Source: Glycine soja
Lineage: Eukaryota; Streptophyta; Magnoliopsida; Fabales; Fabaceae
DNA length: 64,000 bases
Assembly: GCF_004193775.1 (NCBI RefSeq)
Contig: NC_041019.1
Span: 39,514,966 to 39,578,965 of the forward strand
Reading direction: 5' to 3'
Shown here in pieces: positions 22,961 through 33,565 of the stretch (within the stretch, counting starts at the first letter, position 1; each line of letters begins with the position of its first letter). The position numbers and the translations under genes were made by a program. The notes under the pieces are model-generated. The model did no database searches, was not told the origin of the DNA, and worked only from the letters and a program-made list of their open reading frames with translations.

Positions 22961-23665
22961 TTGAAAATTATCAACGAGGAGAACTTCGAAGCTCTGGAAG
23001 AGGATGAAGAAGTCCGAGCTCTAAAAATAGTACTAGGAAAAACAATACTTGCCAAAGAAAAATTCAAGTTAGTCGCTACAAACGTCCGGAAAGAGTGTGC
23101 CGGGTTACGAGAAGAAAATGCAGCTACCGTAAGAGCCCTTGAACGAGAAACCAAGAAGGCTCGCAAGGAAGAGCATGGCCGAGACAAATTCTATGGAGCT
23201 TTGTGGGGCAGCAACAATGAGCTCAAGCTTCGAAAGGAAGAGAGAGACCAGTCACGAGCACATAGCATGGTTTTAAAAGAGGAGTTAGCTGCTTGCTCAA
23301 GGTCCAAGAGAAGTTTGTCTCAGCGTTTATGCGAGACAAAGACCAACATGTTAGCCATCGTCAACAAGTACCAAGAAGAATTAAATCTAGCTATGGCCCA
23401 CGAGCACAAAGTGGCAGACGAGTATGCCCGAGTGTACGCGGAAAAGGAGGCTAGAGGAAGGGTGATCGACTCGTTACATCAAGAGGCAACAATGTGGATG
23501 GACCGATTTGCTCTTACTTTGAATGGGAGTCAAGAACTTCCCCGATTGCTAGCCAAGGCCAAAGCAATGGCGGACACCTACTCCGCCCCCGAGGAGATCC
23601 ACGAACTTCTCAGCTATTGTCAGCATATGATAGACTTAATGGCCCATATAATTAGAAACCGCTAG
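22961..23665 (+). CDS. Ogre-like ORF1, C-terminal coiled-coil part
   Basis: An open 234-codon frame continuing the N-terminal half. It is rich in Glu, Lys, Arg and Ala with heptad-like spacing from about residue 10 to 190 (for example REENAATVRALERETKKARK), so a long coiled coil is likely, followed by a short helical tail with YCQHMIDLMAHI. The ATG at 22961 is probably internal to the original ORF1, because the preceding frame also carries family sequence. The role in the element is unknown; a structural partner of Gag is a guess. Confidence 0.65.
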   Translation: MKIINEENFEALEEDEEVRALKIVLGKTILAKEKFKLVATNVRKECAGLREENAATVRALERETKKARKEEHGRDKFYGALWGSNNELKLRKEERDQSRAHSMVLKEELAACSRSKRSLSQRLCETKTNMLAIVNKYQEELNLAMAHEHKVADEYARVYAEKEARGRVIDSLHQEATMWMDRFALTLNGSQELPRLLAKAKAMADTYSAPEEIHELLSYCQHMIDLMAHIIRNR

Positions 23666-23926
23666 GAAGTTTGTATTGTCACTCAAATCTTGACTAGTTA
23701 TAACTTTCTAAATAAAATGAGTTTATCCCGAGTTTTAACTCCAAAGATCAGTGCGAATCAAATCACTTCCACATTTTTATCTCTAGCATGCATTCATTTT
23801 TCTTTACCTACTCCTCACGTTTGGTTTTTTAGGAAAAACGCCATAACTAAACGCGCCCCAAGGCATTCCAATCGCACTAGATCCAAATCTAGGACGATGG
23901 GTGACCAAGAGGAGATATAGGAATAG

Positions 23927-26431
23927 ATGAAAGCCGACATGTCGGCTTTGAAAGAGCAAATGGCTTCCATGATGGATGCCATGATAGGAATGAGACAACT
24001 CATGGAGAATAACGTGGCCAGTGCTGCCGTTGTTAGTTCGGCTGCCGAAGCAAACCCAACTCTCCCAGCTACCGCGCACCATCCTCTCCCAAACGTGGTA
24101 AGACGAGAAAAAAGCACACTGGGGCACATCAGCAACCCCCATTTGGGATACAACCAGGTGGCTTACCCTTATGGATTACCACCTAATTACACGCCACCAG
24201 TCATGCGTGATGACACGGGTCATGTCCCTTCCCCCATCCTTGAAGGGGAGCCTCCTCGACAGTCGGACGAGGTTCACGAGGATCGTAGAGAGTATGCCCA
24301 AGGAGACATCGATTTCTACCCCCCGATCCTCGTTGAGGGGCCGGCACCTAACATACTGCCTCAGCCCAACCTCCTAGCACAGCCAATATTCTTGTCCACA
24401 GAAGGACCACCCCCGACAGCGGAAGAAAGAAGGAAACTCGATCTCATCGAAGAGAGATTGAGAGCTATTGAAGCCCTTGGCGACTATCCGTTCACGGACA
24501 TGGCGGATCTTTGCTTAGTATCGGACGTCGTCATCCCCCCAAAATTCAAGGTACTTGATTTCGACAGGTACAAAGGGACGACTTGTCCTAAGAACCATCT
24601 CAAGATGTATTGTCACAAGATGGGGGCGCATTCTAGGGATGAAAAGTTGCTAATGCACTTTTTCCAAGAAAGCTTGGCTGGAGCCGCGATCATTTGGTAC
24701 ACTAATCTGGAATCTTCCCGCATCCGCACTTGGAAGGATCTGAATACTGCCTTCCTTAGGCAATATCAGTACAATTCCGATATGGCTCCCGATCAGACTC
24801 AGCTGCAGAACATGGTTAAAAAGGAACGCGAGACCTTTAAAGAGTACGCTCAGCGGTGGAGGAATCTGGCAGCAGAAGTGGCTCCTCCCATGGTCGAAAG
24901 GGAAATGATTACCATGATGGTAGACACCTTGCCGGTGTTTTACTATGAGAAGTTAGTGGGCTACATGCCCTCTAGCTTCACGGACTTGGTATTCGCCGGG
25001 GAAAGAATTGAAGTAGGTTTGAAGAGAGGGAAGTTCGATTACGTCTCCTCCACAAGTACCAACGCTAGGAGGATCGGAGCAACTGGGGCAAAACGGAAGG
25101 AAGGAGATACCCATGCTGTCACTTCAGCCCCCGCATGGATCAAGCCACCGCAGACCTCTCACGGTACCCATCAGTACGTGCAACATCACCCAAGCGAAAG
25201 GAAGGAAAAAGCCACTGACATCAGCTCGCTGTCGGCCAAGGTAACCAATATCACGAGACTGAGCGGCGTGACCCGAACCGGTTGCGTGTTTGCACCCCCT
25301 GACCTGCTGACACAACCCACAAACATTAAAGGGAAGGCAAAGATAACGGAAGGACAAGATGACAAAATAATCCCCACTCCAAACGAGAATATTCCAGTGA
25401 AAGGTCTTCCGGAGAAAAAGGATGGCTGTGGCAAGAAAGAAGTATCGCTAGAGGAGGCAGGCGAGTTCCTCCGTATTATTCAGCAAAGCAAGTTCAAGGT
25501 CAATAAGCAGCTCAACAAAACCCCGACCAGAGTCTCTCTTTTGGAACTCCTCATGAGCTCTGAGCCTCATCGGGCTTTTCTAATGAAGGTCTTGAACGAA
25601 GCTCATGTAGCCCAAGACATCTCCGTAGAAGGCTTTGGAGGACTCGTCAATAACATCACCACCAACAACTATCTCGCCTTCGCTGAAGAAGAAATCCTTG
25701 TCGAGGGGAGAGGGCATAACAGGGCTTTGCATGTGTCAGTCAAATGCATGGACCACGTCGTGGCCAAGGTACTCATCGAGAACGGTTCCAATTTAAACGT
25801 AATGCCTAAAAGCACGTTGGAGAAATTGCCGTTTAACGCTTCCCATCTAAGGCCAAGTTCCATGGTGGTACATGCCTTCAACGGCAGCCGTCGAGAGGTG
25901 AGGGGAGAGATCGACCTCCCTGTACAGATAGGCCCCCATACCTGTCAGGTTACCTTCCAAGTAATGGATATTAACCCGGCTTACAACTATCTTTTGGGAC
26001 ACCCGTGGATCCACTCGGTGGGAGTCGTTCCCTCTACACTCCACCAAAAACTGAAGTTCATAGTAGAAGGGCATTTGGTCATTGTGTCGGAGGAGGAAGA
26101 CATCTTGGTAAGTTGTCCGTTCTCTATGCCATATGTGGAAGCCACGAAGGAGTCATCGGAAACAGCCTTCCAATCTTTTGAGGTAGTAAGCATTGCCTCC
26201 GTAGATTCCTTCTCTGGGCAACCTTGCTTGTCCAATATGACTATGATGGTGGCCCGGGTGATGTTGGGGAATGGCTACGAGCCCGGAATGGGTTTAGGCA
26301 AGAACAATGACGGCAGAACCAGCCTAATAAGCACCAGAGGAAATCGTGGGAAGTTTGGATTAGGCTATAAACCCACGCAAGCGGACATAAGGAAAAGTGT
26401 CGCAGGAAGGAAGAGCGGAAGCCAAGGTTAG
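23927..26431 (+). CDS. Ogre-like gag-protease polyprotein with G-patch (834 aa)
   Basis: An uninterrupted 834-codon ORF. Residues 1-25 are helical (MKADMSALKEQMASMMDAMI). The gag domain is about residues 200-370, including LLMHFFQESLAGAAIIWYTN and WKDLNTAFLRQYQYN. The retropepsin-like domain is about 590-720, with VLIENGSNLNVMPKSTLEKL and YNYLLGHPWIH. A G-patch is about 775-815 (GNGYEPGMGLGKNNDGRTS). Gag packages element RNA and the protease matures it. The protease motif normally reads D-x-G-S; here residue 618 is Glu, so protease activity is doubtful. ORF1 lies upstream, and RT follows after about 400 bp with a possible intron. This is the best-preserved ORF of the element. Confidence 0.85.
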   Translation: MKADMSALKEQMASMMDAMIGMRQLMENNVASAAVVSSAAEANPTLPATAHHPLPNVVRREKSTLGHISNPHLGYNQVAYPYGLPPNYTPPVMRDDTGHVPSPILEGEPPRQSDEVHEDRREYAQGDIDFYPPILVEGPAPNILPQPNLLAQPIFLSTEGPPPTAEERRKLDLIEERLRAIEALGDYPFTDMADLCLVSDVVIPPKFKVLDFDRYKGTTCPKNHLKMYCHKMGAHSRDEKLLMHFFQESLAGAAIIWYTNLESSRIRTWKDLNTAFLRQYQYNSDMAPDQTQLQNMVKKERETFKEYAQRWRNLAAEVAPPMVEREMITMMVDTLPVFYYEKLVGYMPSSFTDLVFAGERIEVGLKRGKFDYVSSTSTNARRIGATGAKRKEGDTHAVTSAPAWIKPPQTSHGTHQYVQHHPSERKEKATDISSLSAKVTNITRLSGVTRTGCVFAPPDLLTQPTNIKGKAKITEGQDDKIIPTPNENIPVKGLPEKKDGCGKKEVSLEEAGEFLRIIQQSKFKVNKQLNKTPTRVSLLELLMSSEPHRAFLMKVLNEAHVAQDISVEGFGGLVNNITTNNYLAFAEEEILVEGRGHNRALHVSVKCMDHVVAKVLIENGSNLNVMPKSTLEKLPFNASHLRPSSMVVHAFNGSRREVRGEIDLPVQIGPHTCQVTFQVMDINPAYNYLLGHPWIHSVGVVPSTLHQKLKFIVEGHLVIVSEEEDILVSCPFSMPYVEATKESSETAFQSFEVVSIASVDSFSGQPCLSNMTMMVARVMLGNGYEPGMGLGKNNDGRTSLISTRGNRGKFGLGYKPTQADIRKSVAGRKSGSQG

Positions 26432-26434
26432 AAT

Positions 26435-26640
26435 TTGGGACGAAAAGTCGAAGGGGGCCCGCCCTGCCACATCAGTAGGAGCTTTATAAGTGCGGGTCTA
26501 GGAAATGAAGGCCAAGTCATTGCGATATGCGAGGATGACTCTCCGAGTGGGTCAGATTTTGTACGACCATGCCCTCCTGGTTTTCGACTAGGAAATTGGC
26601 GAGTGGAGGAGCGCCCGGACATTTACGCGACAAGCATAAT
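26435..26640 (+). pseudogene. Linker region between G-patch and RT
   Basis: After the stop at 26431, the frame at 26435-26640 carries FVRPCPPGFRLGNWRVEERP and then IYATSIM, a conserved linker of this lineage. It is out of frame with gag-protease, so either a frameshift or splicing once joined them. Confidence 0.5.
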
Positions 26641-26829
26641 GTAACCCTTTGTGGCTTTTAAACTCTATGGTTGGGCCTAGGCTTTAGAGTTTCCTTTTGT
26701 TAAGGCTTTATGTCTTTTGTTCCTGAATTTATAATATAAAGATCTTTCTTCATCTGTTCCTGCGCCTCTACCCATTCTCATTCATTTGCATGTTTATTTC
26801 TTTACGCTGAAAACGCCATCGATTTCAAG
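26641..26829 (+). other. Candidate intron between protease and RT
   Basis: Starts GTAACCC directly after the ATG of TSIM, and coding sequence resumes after an AG near 26830 (GAAACGGATCAGACGGAGAG). The stretch is AT- and pyrimidine-rich. Ogre elements splice an intron at this place, so this is a candidate, with exact borders inferred. Confidence 0.4.
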
Positions 26830-29238
26830 TAAGAAACGGATCAGACGGAGAGTGAAGAGGATGAGGATGTGGGACTTCCCCCGGAGTTGGAGAAAATAGT
26901 TGCCCATTAGGACCAAGAGATGGGGCCTCATCAGGAAGAGATGGAACTAGTAGGCTTAGGAACAGGCAGCAGGAAAAAGGAAGTGAAGATAGGCACGGGT
27001 ATGACCGCACCCATCCGTGAAGAATTGATGGCCCTGCTAAAAAACTACCAAGACATCTTTGCATGGTCATACCAAGATATGCCTGGTTTGAGTTCTGACA
27101 TCGTACAACACAGATTACCTCTAAATCCTGAGTGTTCCCCAATAAAACAAAAGCTAAGGAGGATGAAGCCCGAGACATCCTTGAAAATAAAAGAAGAGGT
27201 AAAGAAACAATTTGACGCTGGTTTTTTGGCTGTCGCTCGAAACCCAGAATGGGTTGCCAACATTGTACCAGTCCCTAAGAAGGATGGGAAGGTACGAATA
27301 TGCGTAGATCATCGGGACCTGAATCGGGCCAGTCCCAAGGACAATTTTCCTCTGCCACACATGGATATCCTCGTGGATAATACGACCAATTTCGCTTTGT
27401 TTTCCTTCATGGATGGGTTCTCCGGTTACAATCAAATAAAAATGGCACAGAGGATATGGAAAAGACTACCTTCGTCACCCTGTGGGGGACGTTCTGTTAT
27501 AAGGTGATGTCCTTTGGACTCAAGAACGCTGGGGCAACTTATCAACGGGCTATGGTGGCTTTGTTCCACGATATGATGCACTGAGAAATCGAGGTCTATG
27601 TGGACGACATAATTGCCAAGTCTAAGACCGAGGAGGAACACCTTGTCAACTTGCAGAAGTTGTTCGAAAGGCTTAGGAAATATCAATTGAGGTTAAACCC
27701 TGCTAAGTGCACCTTTGGGGTCAAGTGAAGGAAATTGCTAGGTTTCATCGTAAGCCAAAAAGGGATAAAGGTGGACCCCGAAAAGGTGAAAGCCATCCTT
27801 GAGATGCCAGAACCACGCACCGAGAGGCAGGTCCAAGGTTTCCTGGGGCGTTTGAACTACATTGCCAGATTCATATCACAGCTCATCGCTATCTGTGAGC
27901 CGTTGTTCAAACTCTTACGCAAAAACCAATCCGTCCGCTGGAACGAGGATTATCAAGAGGCGTTTGGAAGGATTAAATAGTGTCTCATGAACCCTCCCGT
28001 GCTTATGCCGTCGGTACCTGGAAGGCCTCTCATCTTGTATATGACGATTTTGGACGAGTCGATGGGATGTATGCTGGGGCAACATGACGAGTCCGGGAAG
28101 AGAGAGCGCATTGTCTACTACTTGAGTAAGAAGTTCACGGCCTGTGAAATGAACTACTCCCTGCTCGAAAGAACGTGTTGTGCTTTAGTCTGGGCATCCC
28201 ACCATCTAAGACAATACATGTTGAGCCATACCACTTGGTTAATATCCAAGATGGACCCGGTTAAGTACATCTTTGAGAAGCCTGCTCTCACAGGGCGGAT
28301 CGCCCGGTGGCAGGTTTTGCTATCCGAGTTCGATATAGTCTACGTCACCCAAAAGGCGATAAAAGGAAGTGCCTTGGCAGATTATTTGGCTCAGTAGCCT
28401 CTCAACGACTATCAACCCATGCATCCCAAGTTCCCGGATGAGGACATCATGGCCTTGTTTGAGGAAAAGCTAGACGAGGACTGGGACAAGTGGATTGTGT
28501 GGTTTGATGGAGCGTCAAACATTCTAGGCCATGGTGTTGGGGCAGTATTGGTCTCTCCGGACAATCAATGTATACCTTTCACAGCCAGGCTGGGGTTCGA
28601 CTGCACCAACAATATGGCTGAGTATGAAGCGTGCGCCCTGGCCATCTAGGCAGCAATTGACTCCAATGTCAGGCTACTCAAGGTGTACGGGGACTCAGCA
28701 CTGGTGATTCACCAGCTGAGAGGCGAATGGGAAACTAGAGACCACAAGTTGATACCCTACCAAGCCTATATCAAGGAATTGGCTGGTTTCTTTGATGAGA
28801 TCTCCATCCATCACGTTCCCCGAGAGGAAAATCAGATGGCAGATGCGCTTACCACTTTAGTGTCCATGTTCCAGCTAAAACCGCACGGGGACCTACCGTA
28901 CATTGAATTCTGGTGTCGTGGTAGACCCACACAATGAGGAGATTGGCAGTCGGCTTCTTCATGAACGGAAGCATACTATACAAGAGAAACCATGACATGG
29001 TGCTGCTACACTGCGTGAACGCTAAGGAAGTAGAAAACATGCTGGGGGAGGTCCATGAAGGATCTTTTGGTACGCACGCTAATGGGCACGCCATGGCTAG
29101 AAAAATCTTGAGGGCGGGTTATTATTGGCTCACCATGTAGAGCGATTGCTATTTCCATGTGAGGAAGTGTCACAAATGCCAGACATTCGCAAACAATGTC
29201 AACGCTCCGCCCCTACCTCTAAATGTCTTGGCCGCGCC
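26830..29238 (+). pseudogene. Ogre-like RT-RNase H-integrase polyprotein, broken and truncated
   Basis: The reverse transcriptase spans about 26990-27960: WVANIVPVPKKDGKVRICVD, FMDGFSGYNQIKMA, then after a frameshift near 27450 MSFGLKNAGATYQRAM and the catalytic YVDD (about 27598). The RT-linked RNase H spans about 27990-28395 (MLGQHDESGKRERIVYYLSK). An additional aRNH-type domain typical of the Tat lineage follows at 28490-28930 (WFDGASNILGHGVGAVLVSP, YGDSALVIHQL). The integrase zinc domain is at 29050-29200 (HEGSFGTHANGHAMARKILR, CHKCQTF). Stops occur near 27583, 27726, 27978, 28396, 28648 and 28935. The integrase core is gone at 29245. Confidence 0.85.
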
Positions 29239-29244
29239 ATGGCC

Positions 29245-30118
29245 ATTTATTTCTCAACACACACATCAAATATTCACTTAATGTATGTGAAATTACAAAA
29301 CTACCCCTAATACAAAAACTAGTCTAGGTGCCCTAAAATACAAGGGTTGAAAAATCCTACATTTCTAAGGTATCCTACTTACATTATGGAGCCCTAAATA
29401 CAAGGCCCAAAATTAATGAAACCTTAATCTAATATGTACAAAGATAAGTGGGCTCATACTTAGCCCATGGGCCCGAAATCTACCCTAAGCCTCATGAGAA
29501 CCCTAGGGCCTTCACTTGCATCTCTGGCCCAATCTACTTGGAGTCTTCTATCCAATGCCCTTGCGGGGTAGGATTGCATCAGTTGTCACCGTTGTCACCA
29601 ACGAAGTTGAGGCGGTGGTGTCTTCTCATTGGCATAAGCAGTACATTCACCGGCATAGATTGGTAGAACTCGAGGGAGGAGGAGGAGGAGGAGGGAGTCC
29701 GCTCCGACGGGGTTTTAGCATCGTCGGAATAAGGCACACGTCAGAGGAGGAGGATGAGGACAAGGAATGCGAGATGGAGACGGAGACAGAAACCGAGGGT
29801 TATTGGTGGAAGAAGTATGATTCGTTCGGGGAGGTGTGGTCTTCTCCAGCAACGCGATGAGGATGCCACATGAAGTGTCAGAGGGACCGAACGTGAAGGC
29901 TTTGTGGTGGTGGCGGGGAAAGTGAAATGAGGAAAGAGGAGGAGGGAGAAGAAAAAATGGGTGAATTAGGATTTCTGGAAAAGAGTATTTAAAAACACAC
30001 TCAATTCTAAAACGGTTTTTATTCTTAGGAATTCTAAAACACACTCAATTCATGGTTCAACTTTGTGAATGTTTTCTGAAAATCAGCCATATTTAAAAAT
30101 AATTGGGACTTAAGAGCG
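29245..30118 (+). repeat. Duplicated segment, copy 1 (LTR part plus flank)
   Basis: 29245-29581 is the outer part of the minus-strand LTR seen at 2088-3049; 29582-30118 is the flank next to it. The whole block recurs at 31775-32697. The left border coincides with the truncation of the Ogre-like integrase. Confidence 0.8.
29582..29860 (+). pseudogene. Duplicated ORF of unknown origin, copy 1
   Basis: Outside the LTR the frame reads VVTVVTNEVEAVVSSHWHKQ, a glycine run, SPLRRGFSIVGI, a Glu/Asp-rich block (EEEDEDKECEMETETETEG) and YWWKKYDSFGEVWSSPATR before a stop. I do not recognise the family. The reading frame is kept in both copies at 29.7 and 32.2 kb despite indels in the glycine run, so it may be the C-terminus of a once-coding gene. 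The upstream part is replaced by LTR sequence. Confidence 0.4.
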
Positions 30119-31774
30119 TGTTTTTATCTTTTCATTTCTTTCATTATTTTTCTTCTTTCTTCCTCTCTTGTTTTCTCTCTTTCATCTTGACTTATTTCTT
30201 CCAATCTTTTTTTTCCTTTTTGTTTTCTCTCTTGTTTTTCTTTTCATAACTTAAGGGATCTCAACTCATCTAATATCTTATACAAGGGGTCCTTAGGAGT
30301 AGAACGCTCACCATTAACACTAGATGAAGAATAAAGACTCATGTTGGTTCATAAGTTGTGGTTCTTTCTTGTTGGGGGTTTGGAAAGAAAAGGTCAAAGA
30401 AACTATGGTTGAAACTAGCCAAAATAAACACTAAAAGAGGTGTGAAAGATAAGATAAAAACTAATTGGTAAAAGGAAAGCTATCTAGGTGGTTTGACAAT
30501 GGAAGGTAAAGGAAATAAGCAATGAAAGTAAGCAACAAGTTAAAGTGCAAGAAATGCACACTAGGCGGATCCTAAGAGTGTTTGGATGACCTCATTTAAG
30601 GTTCCCAACAAAACACTCACTATCCTAAGGGAAAATTGCCTAAAATTATTACACACAAATGGAAGTAGGGTGACCTATTGGAGGCTCCCAACTTACTTCC
30701 AATGAAAGACCTTTTTGTTACAAAATTTGAAAGCAAAGCAAATTGCCAATTACAAAATTACAAAAAAGAAGTCCTCAATTGTGGTGGCTATTCTCTCTTT
30801 ACTATTTCACTCAATTTGGAGTGCTTCTTAGTCCAATAGCTCTTAAGGTGGTTGGCCCCTTGCTTCTTGACTCAAATTCTTCAAGAGTTGGCACCAATCC
30901 TCCTTTCCAATTCCCTATATGGTAACTCACAAACAACGAAACAAAGAGACAAGTAATAACCAAAGACCAAAAAATGAAATGAAAGCTAAACCAATAGAGT
31001 TTTAACAAGACAAATTTTCAAGGATTATTCAACAATTAAAACAATAAAAAGCACACAAAAGCAATCTAGGACTCAAAGAGAAACCTAGAATGGCTCTAGA
31101 GTATAGTAAAAAAAAACAAAAAAAAATAAGACTCAAGAAACCTCTAGTTTTGACACTTGTTTCCACACTAATTTTCAATTGAGATTTCAGAACTGAGATT
31201 GGTATAAAATAGGCACCAATTGTAGAACAGATTTCGAGCCAAAACAACAAGCACACTTTCCTTTCACTTTTATTTTTCTGGGACACTGATTTTCCTGCCA
31301 ACTTATGTGATTTTTCTTATTTGTTCCTTTTATCCAAATCACTTGGTTCTTTTTTTCTAATTTTGGTCTAGATGTCTAGAAAATTCAGTAAACTTTTCAG
31401 CCCAAAATCCATAGTGACCAATTCCTAGTAATTTATACAAGTTCGTATGTTCAAGCTGCCAGCACCAGCGATTTGAACCTAGAAATCAAGAGTAGTGTTT
31501 ATGTTGCTTAAGGCTTAGATAGTTACAATTTGTGTTTGCTTATGCTCAATTATCTTGAATAACTGTTGAGGTGTTTGGCAAGTGTACCAAATCACTCTAC
31601 GTAGTAATCCTCGAAAGTCGGAGTATCGTTTCCACAGGGATTTTATTGCACTTTATCGAATACTCTTCAATTTGCAGAAAGTGTGACTATCTGATGTGGC
31701 AATGGGGTGTACCAAGAAAATTCTTACCCCCCCTCTAAAATTTAATTGGATTGAGCTTCTCCCAATTCAATTAA
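30119..31774 (-). mobile_element. Second copy of the minus-strand retroelement leader
   Basis: 30340-31565 matches 230-1560, including the gag-like start near 30340 on the minus strand. At 31565-31680 about 1 kb of the leader/LTR present in the first copy is replaced by about 115 bp containing GGTGTTTGGCAAGTGTACC and GAGTATCGTTTCCACAGGG, a sequence type known from other plant LTR elements. LTR sequence resumes at about 31690. No pol is present. Confidence 0.7.
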
Positions 31775-32111
31775 ATTTATTTCTCAACACACACATCAAA
31801 TATTCACTTAATGCATGTGAAATTACAAAACTACCCTTAATACAAAAACTAGTCTAGGTGCCCTAAAATACAAGGGCTGAAAAATCCTACATTTCTAGGG
31901 TATCCTACTTACATTATGGAGCCCTAAATACAAGGCCCAAAATTAATGAAACCTTAATCTAATATGTACAAAGATAAGTGGGCTCATACTTAGCCCATGG
32001 GTCCGAAATCTACCCTAAGGTTCATGAGAACCCTAAGGCCTTCTCTTGCATCTCTGGCCCAATCTACTTGGAGTCTTCTATCCAATGCCCTTGCGGGGTA
32101 GGATTGCATCA
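31690..32111 (-). repeat. LTR fragment of the minus-strand retroelement
   Basis: Matches 2620-3049; ends at the same TG terminus (ATTGCATCA on the plus strand). The inner half of the LTR is deleted. Confidence 0.75.
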
Positions 32112-32697
32112 GTTGTCACCGTTGTCGCCATCAAAGTCGAGGCGGTGGTGTCTTCTCATTGGCAAAAGCAGTACATTCACCGGCATAGATTGGCAGAACT
32201 CGAGGGAGGAGGAGGAGGAGGGAGTCCGCTCCGACGGGGTTTTAGCATCGTCGGAATAAGGCGCGCGTCAAAGGAGGAGGATGAGGACAAGGAATGCGAG
32301 ATGGAGACGGAGACAGAAACTGAGGGTTATTGGTGGAAGAAGTATGATTCGTTCGGGGAGGTGTGGTCTTCTCCAGCAACGCGATGAGGATGCCAAATGA
32401 AGTGTCAGAGGGACCGAACGTGAAGGCTTTGTGGTGGTGGCGGGGAAAGTGAAATGAGGAAGGAGGAGGAGGGAGAAGAAAAAATGGGTGAATTAGGATT
32501 TCTGGAAAAGAGTATTTAAAAACACACTCAATTCTAAAACGGTTTTTATTATTAGGAATTAAAGATATATATCAGAAAATTTTATATCAACTCATATATC
32601 ATGTTCAATCAATTCATGTTTTTCATGGTTCAACTTTGTGAATGTTTTCTGAAAATCAACCATATTCAAAAATAATTGGGACTAAAGAGTGTAGCTT
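31775..32697 (+). repeat. Duplicated segment, copy 2
   Basis: Matches 29245-30118 nearly base for base, with a longer right part around 32560-32625 (absent from copy 1). It includes the second copy of the acidic ORF (32112-32387), again ending YWWKKYDSFGEVWSSPATR. Confidence 0.8.
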
Positions 32698-32987
32698 GAA
32701 CTAGAAAATTGAGATTTCAAATATGTAAGCTACATGCTTCAGATTTGATCCATCTCATCTGAGACATACAAATACCAATACAACTATAATTTCAATTTTG
32801 GCGAATTAGATCCCGTGTAGTTTTACTATTAAACTTAAGCTACATGTGTTTGTATTTTAGAATTGGAATAGAAAAATTGGTTAGTTGACCTGAATATAGA
32901 GAGGTTTTGTAGGAATTTTTTAATTATTTTTTCTTAAAAATTTGATTCTAAAAGGAAAATTTATTTCCTTATAACTTTATATTTGTT
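32698..32987. other. AT-rich stretch without a gene
   Basis: No coding sequence recognised. Confidence 0.4.
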
Positions 32988-33055
32988 AGATCCAAGATAC
33001 TAACAGTGGTTTTGAACAAGCACATTATGCTAATCAGAAATTCCAGCTCCTCATA
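32988..33055 (+). repeat. Short direct repeat, copy 1
   Basis: GATCCAAGATACTAACAGTG through CCAGCTCCTCATAG, repeated at 33566-33637 with roughly 80-85% identity. It could be a duplicated exon-like piece (frame DTNSGFEQAH in copy 1, DTNSGYEQAH in copy 2), but no family is recognised. Confidence 0.6.
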
Positions 33056-33204
33056 GTAATATGTTCAAGCCAAGTAGTTCAATCAAGCCTTAAGTATGTT
33101 TTAATAAGAAAATTCCTTTTTCATTATATCACTTATCTCATTCAATGTTTTTATTTTGTTATTTTTTTCATTCTCATAAATATGAAAATGTTTGGAATTT
33201 GTTA

Positions 33205-33508
33205 CTACAAAATTTTTAGTACGTTTTTCGTCTTCACAAAATTGAAATGTATCATTTTTTGGTTCGAACAAAGGTTCGCGTAAATCTGAACCTATGAATT
33301 ATACATATAACCATTGTAAATGCGTCATTTTTTACATCAGTTATGCCTATAACTGATGTAAAATGTGACGTTGTTTCCATTGATTGTGCATATAACCGAT
33401 GTAAAAAAGCCATCCAAGTAGGTTTGGATATCCGAACCTTGCTCTGAGCCAAAAAATAACATATTCCAATTTTGTATGGACGAAAAATGTATTCAAAATT
33501 TTGCAAGG
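33205..33508. mobile_element. Foldback (MITE-like) element
   Basis: Arms of about 85 bp (33209-33295 and 33420-33504) are inverted repeats: ACGTTTTTCGTCTTCACAAA on the left pairs with the complement of TTTGTATGGACGAAAAATGT on the right, and TTTTTTGGTTCGAACAAAGG pairs with the right-hand CCGAACCTTGCTCTGAGCCA. The centre holds a second palindrome, ACATCAGTTATgcctATAACTGATGT (33334-33360). No ORF, so it is non-autonomous. Confidence 0.65.
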
Positions 33509-33565
33509 ACAGATTCTAATATTTTCATATTCATGAGGACATAAAACATATTTTAACCTATTTTT

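Larger units (their letters stand above)
19255..29244 (+). mobile_element. Ogre/Tat-like Ty3 retrotransposon, 3' end truncated
   Basis: Order on the plus strand: LTR, tRNA primer site, leader, ORF1, gag-protease with G-patch, possible intron, reverse transcriptase, RNase H, integrase zinc domain. An extra ORF before gag, a possible intron between protease and RT, and very large size define the Ogre/Tat lineage of legumes. The integrase core and the 3' LTR are missing; the sequence jumps at 29245 into the LTR copy of another element. It therefore cannot move on its own. Confidence 0.85.

Noticed and set aside
23804..24153. Two overlapping 112-codon minus-strand ORFs
   Set aside because: Both are antisense shadows of the gag-protease start.
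26825..27178. 117-codon minus-strand ORF
   Set aside because: Antisense to the RT region; no recognisable domain.
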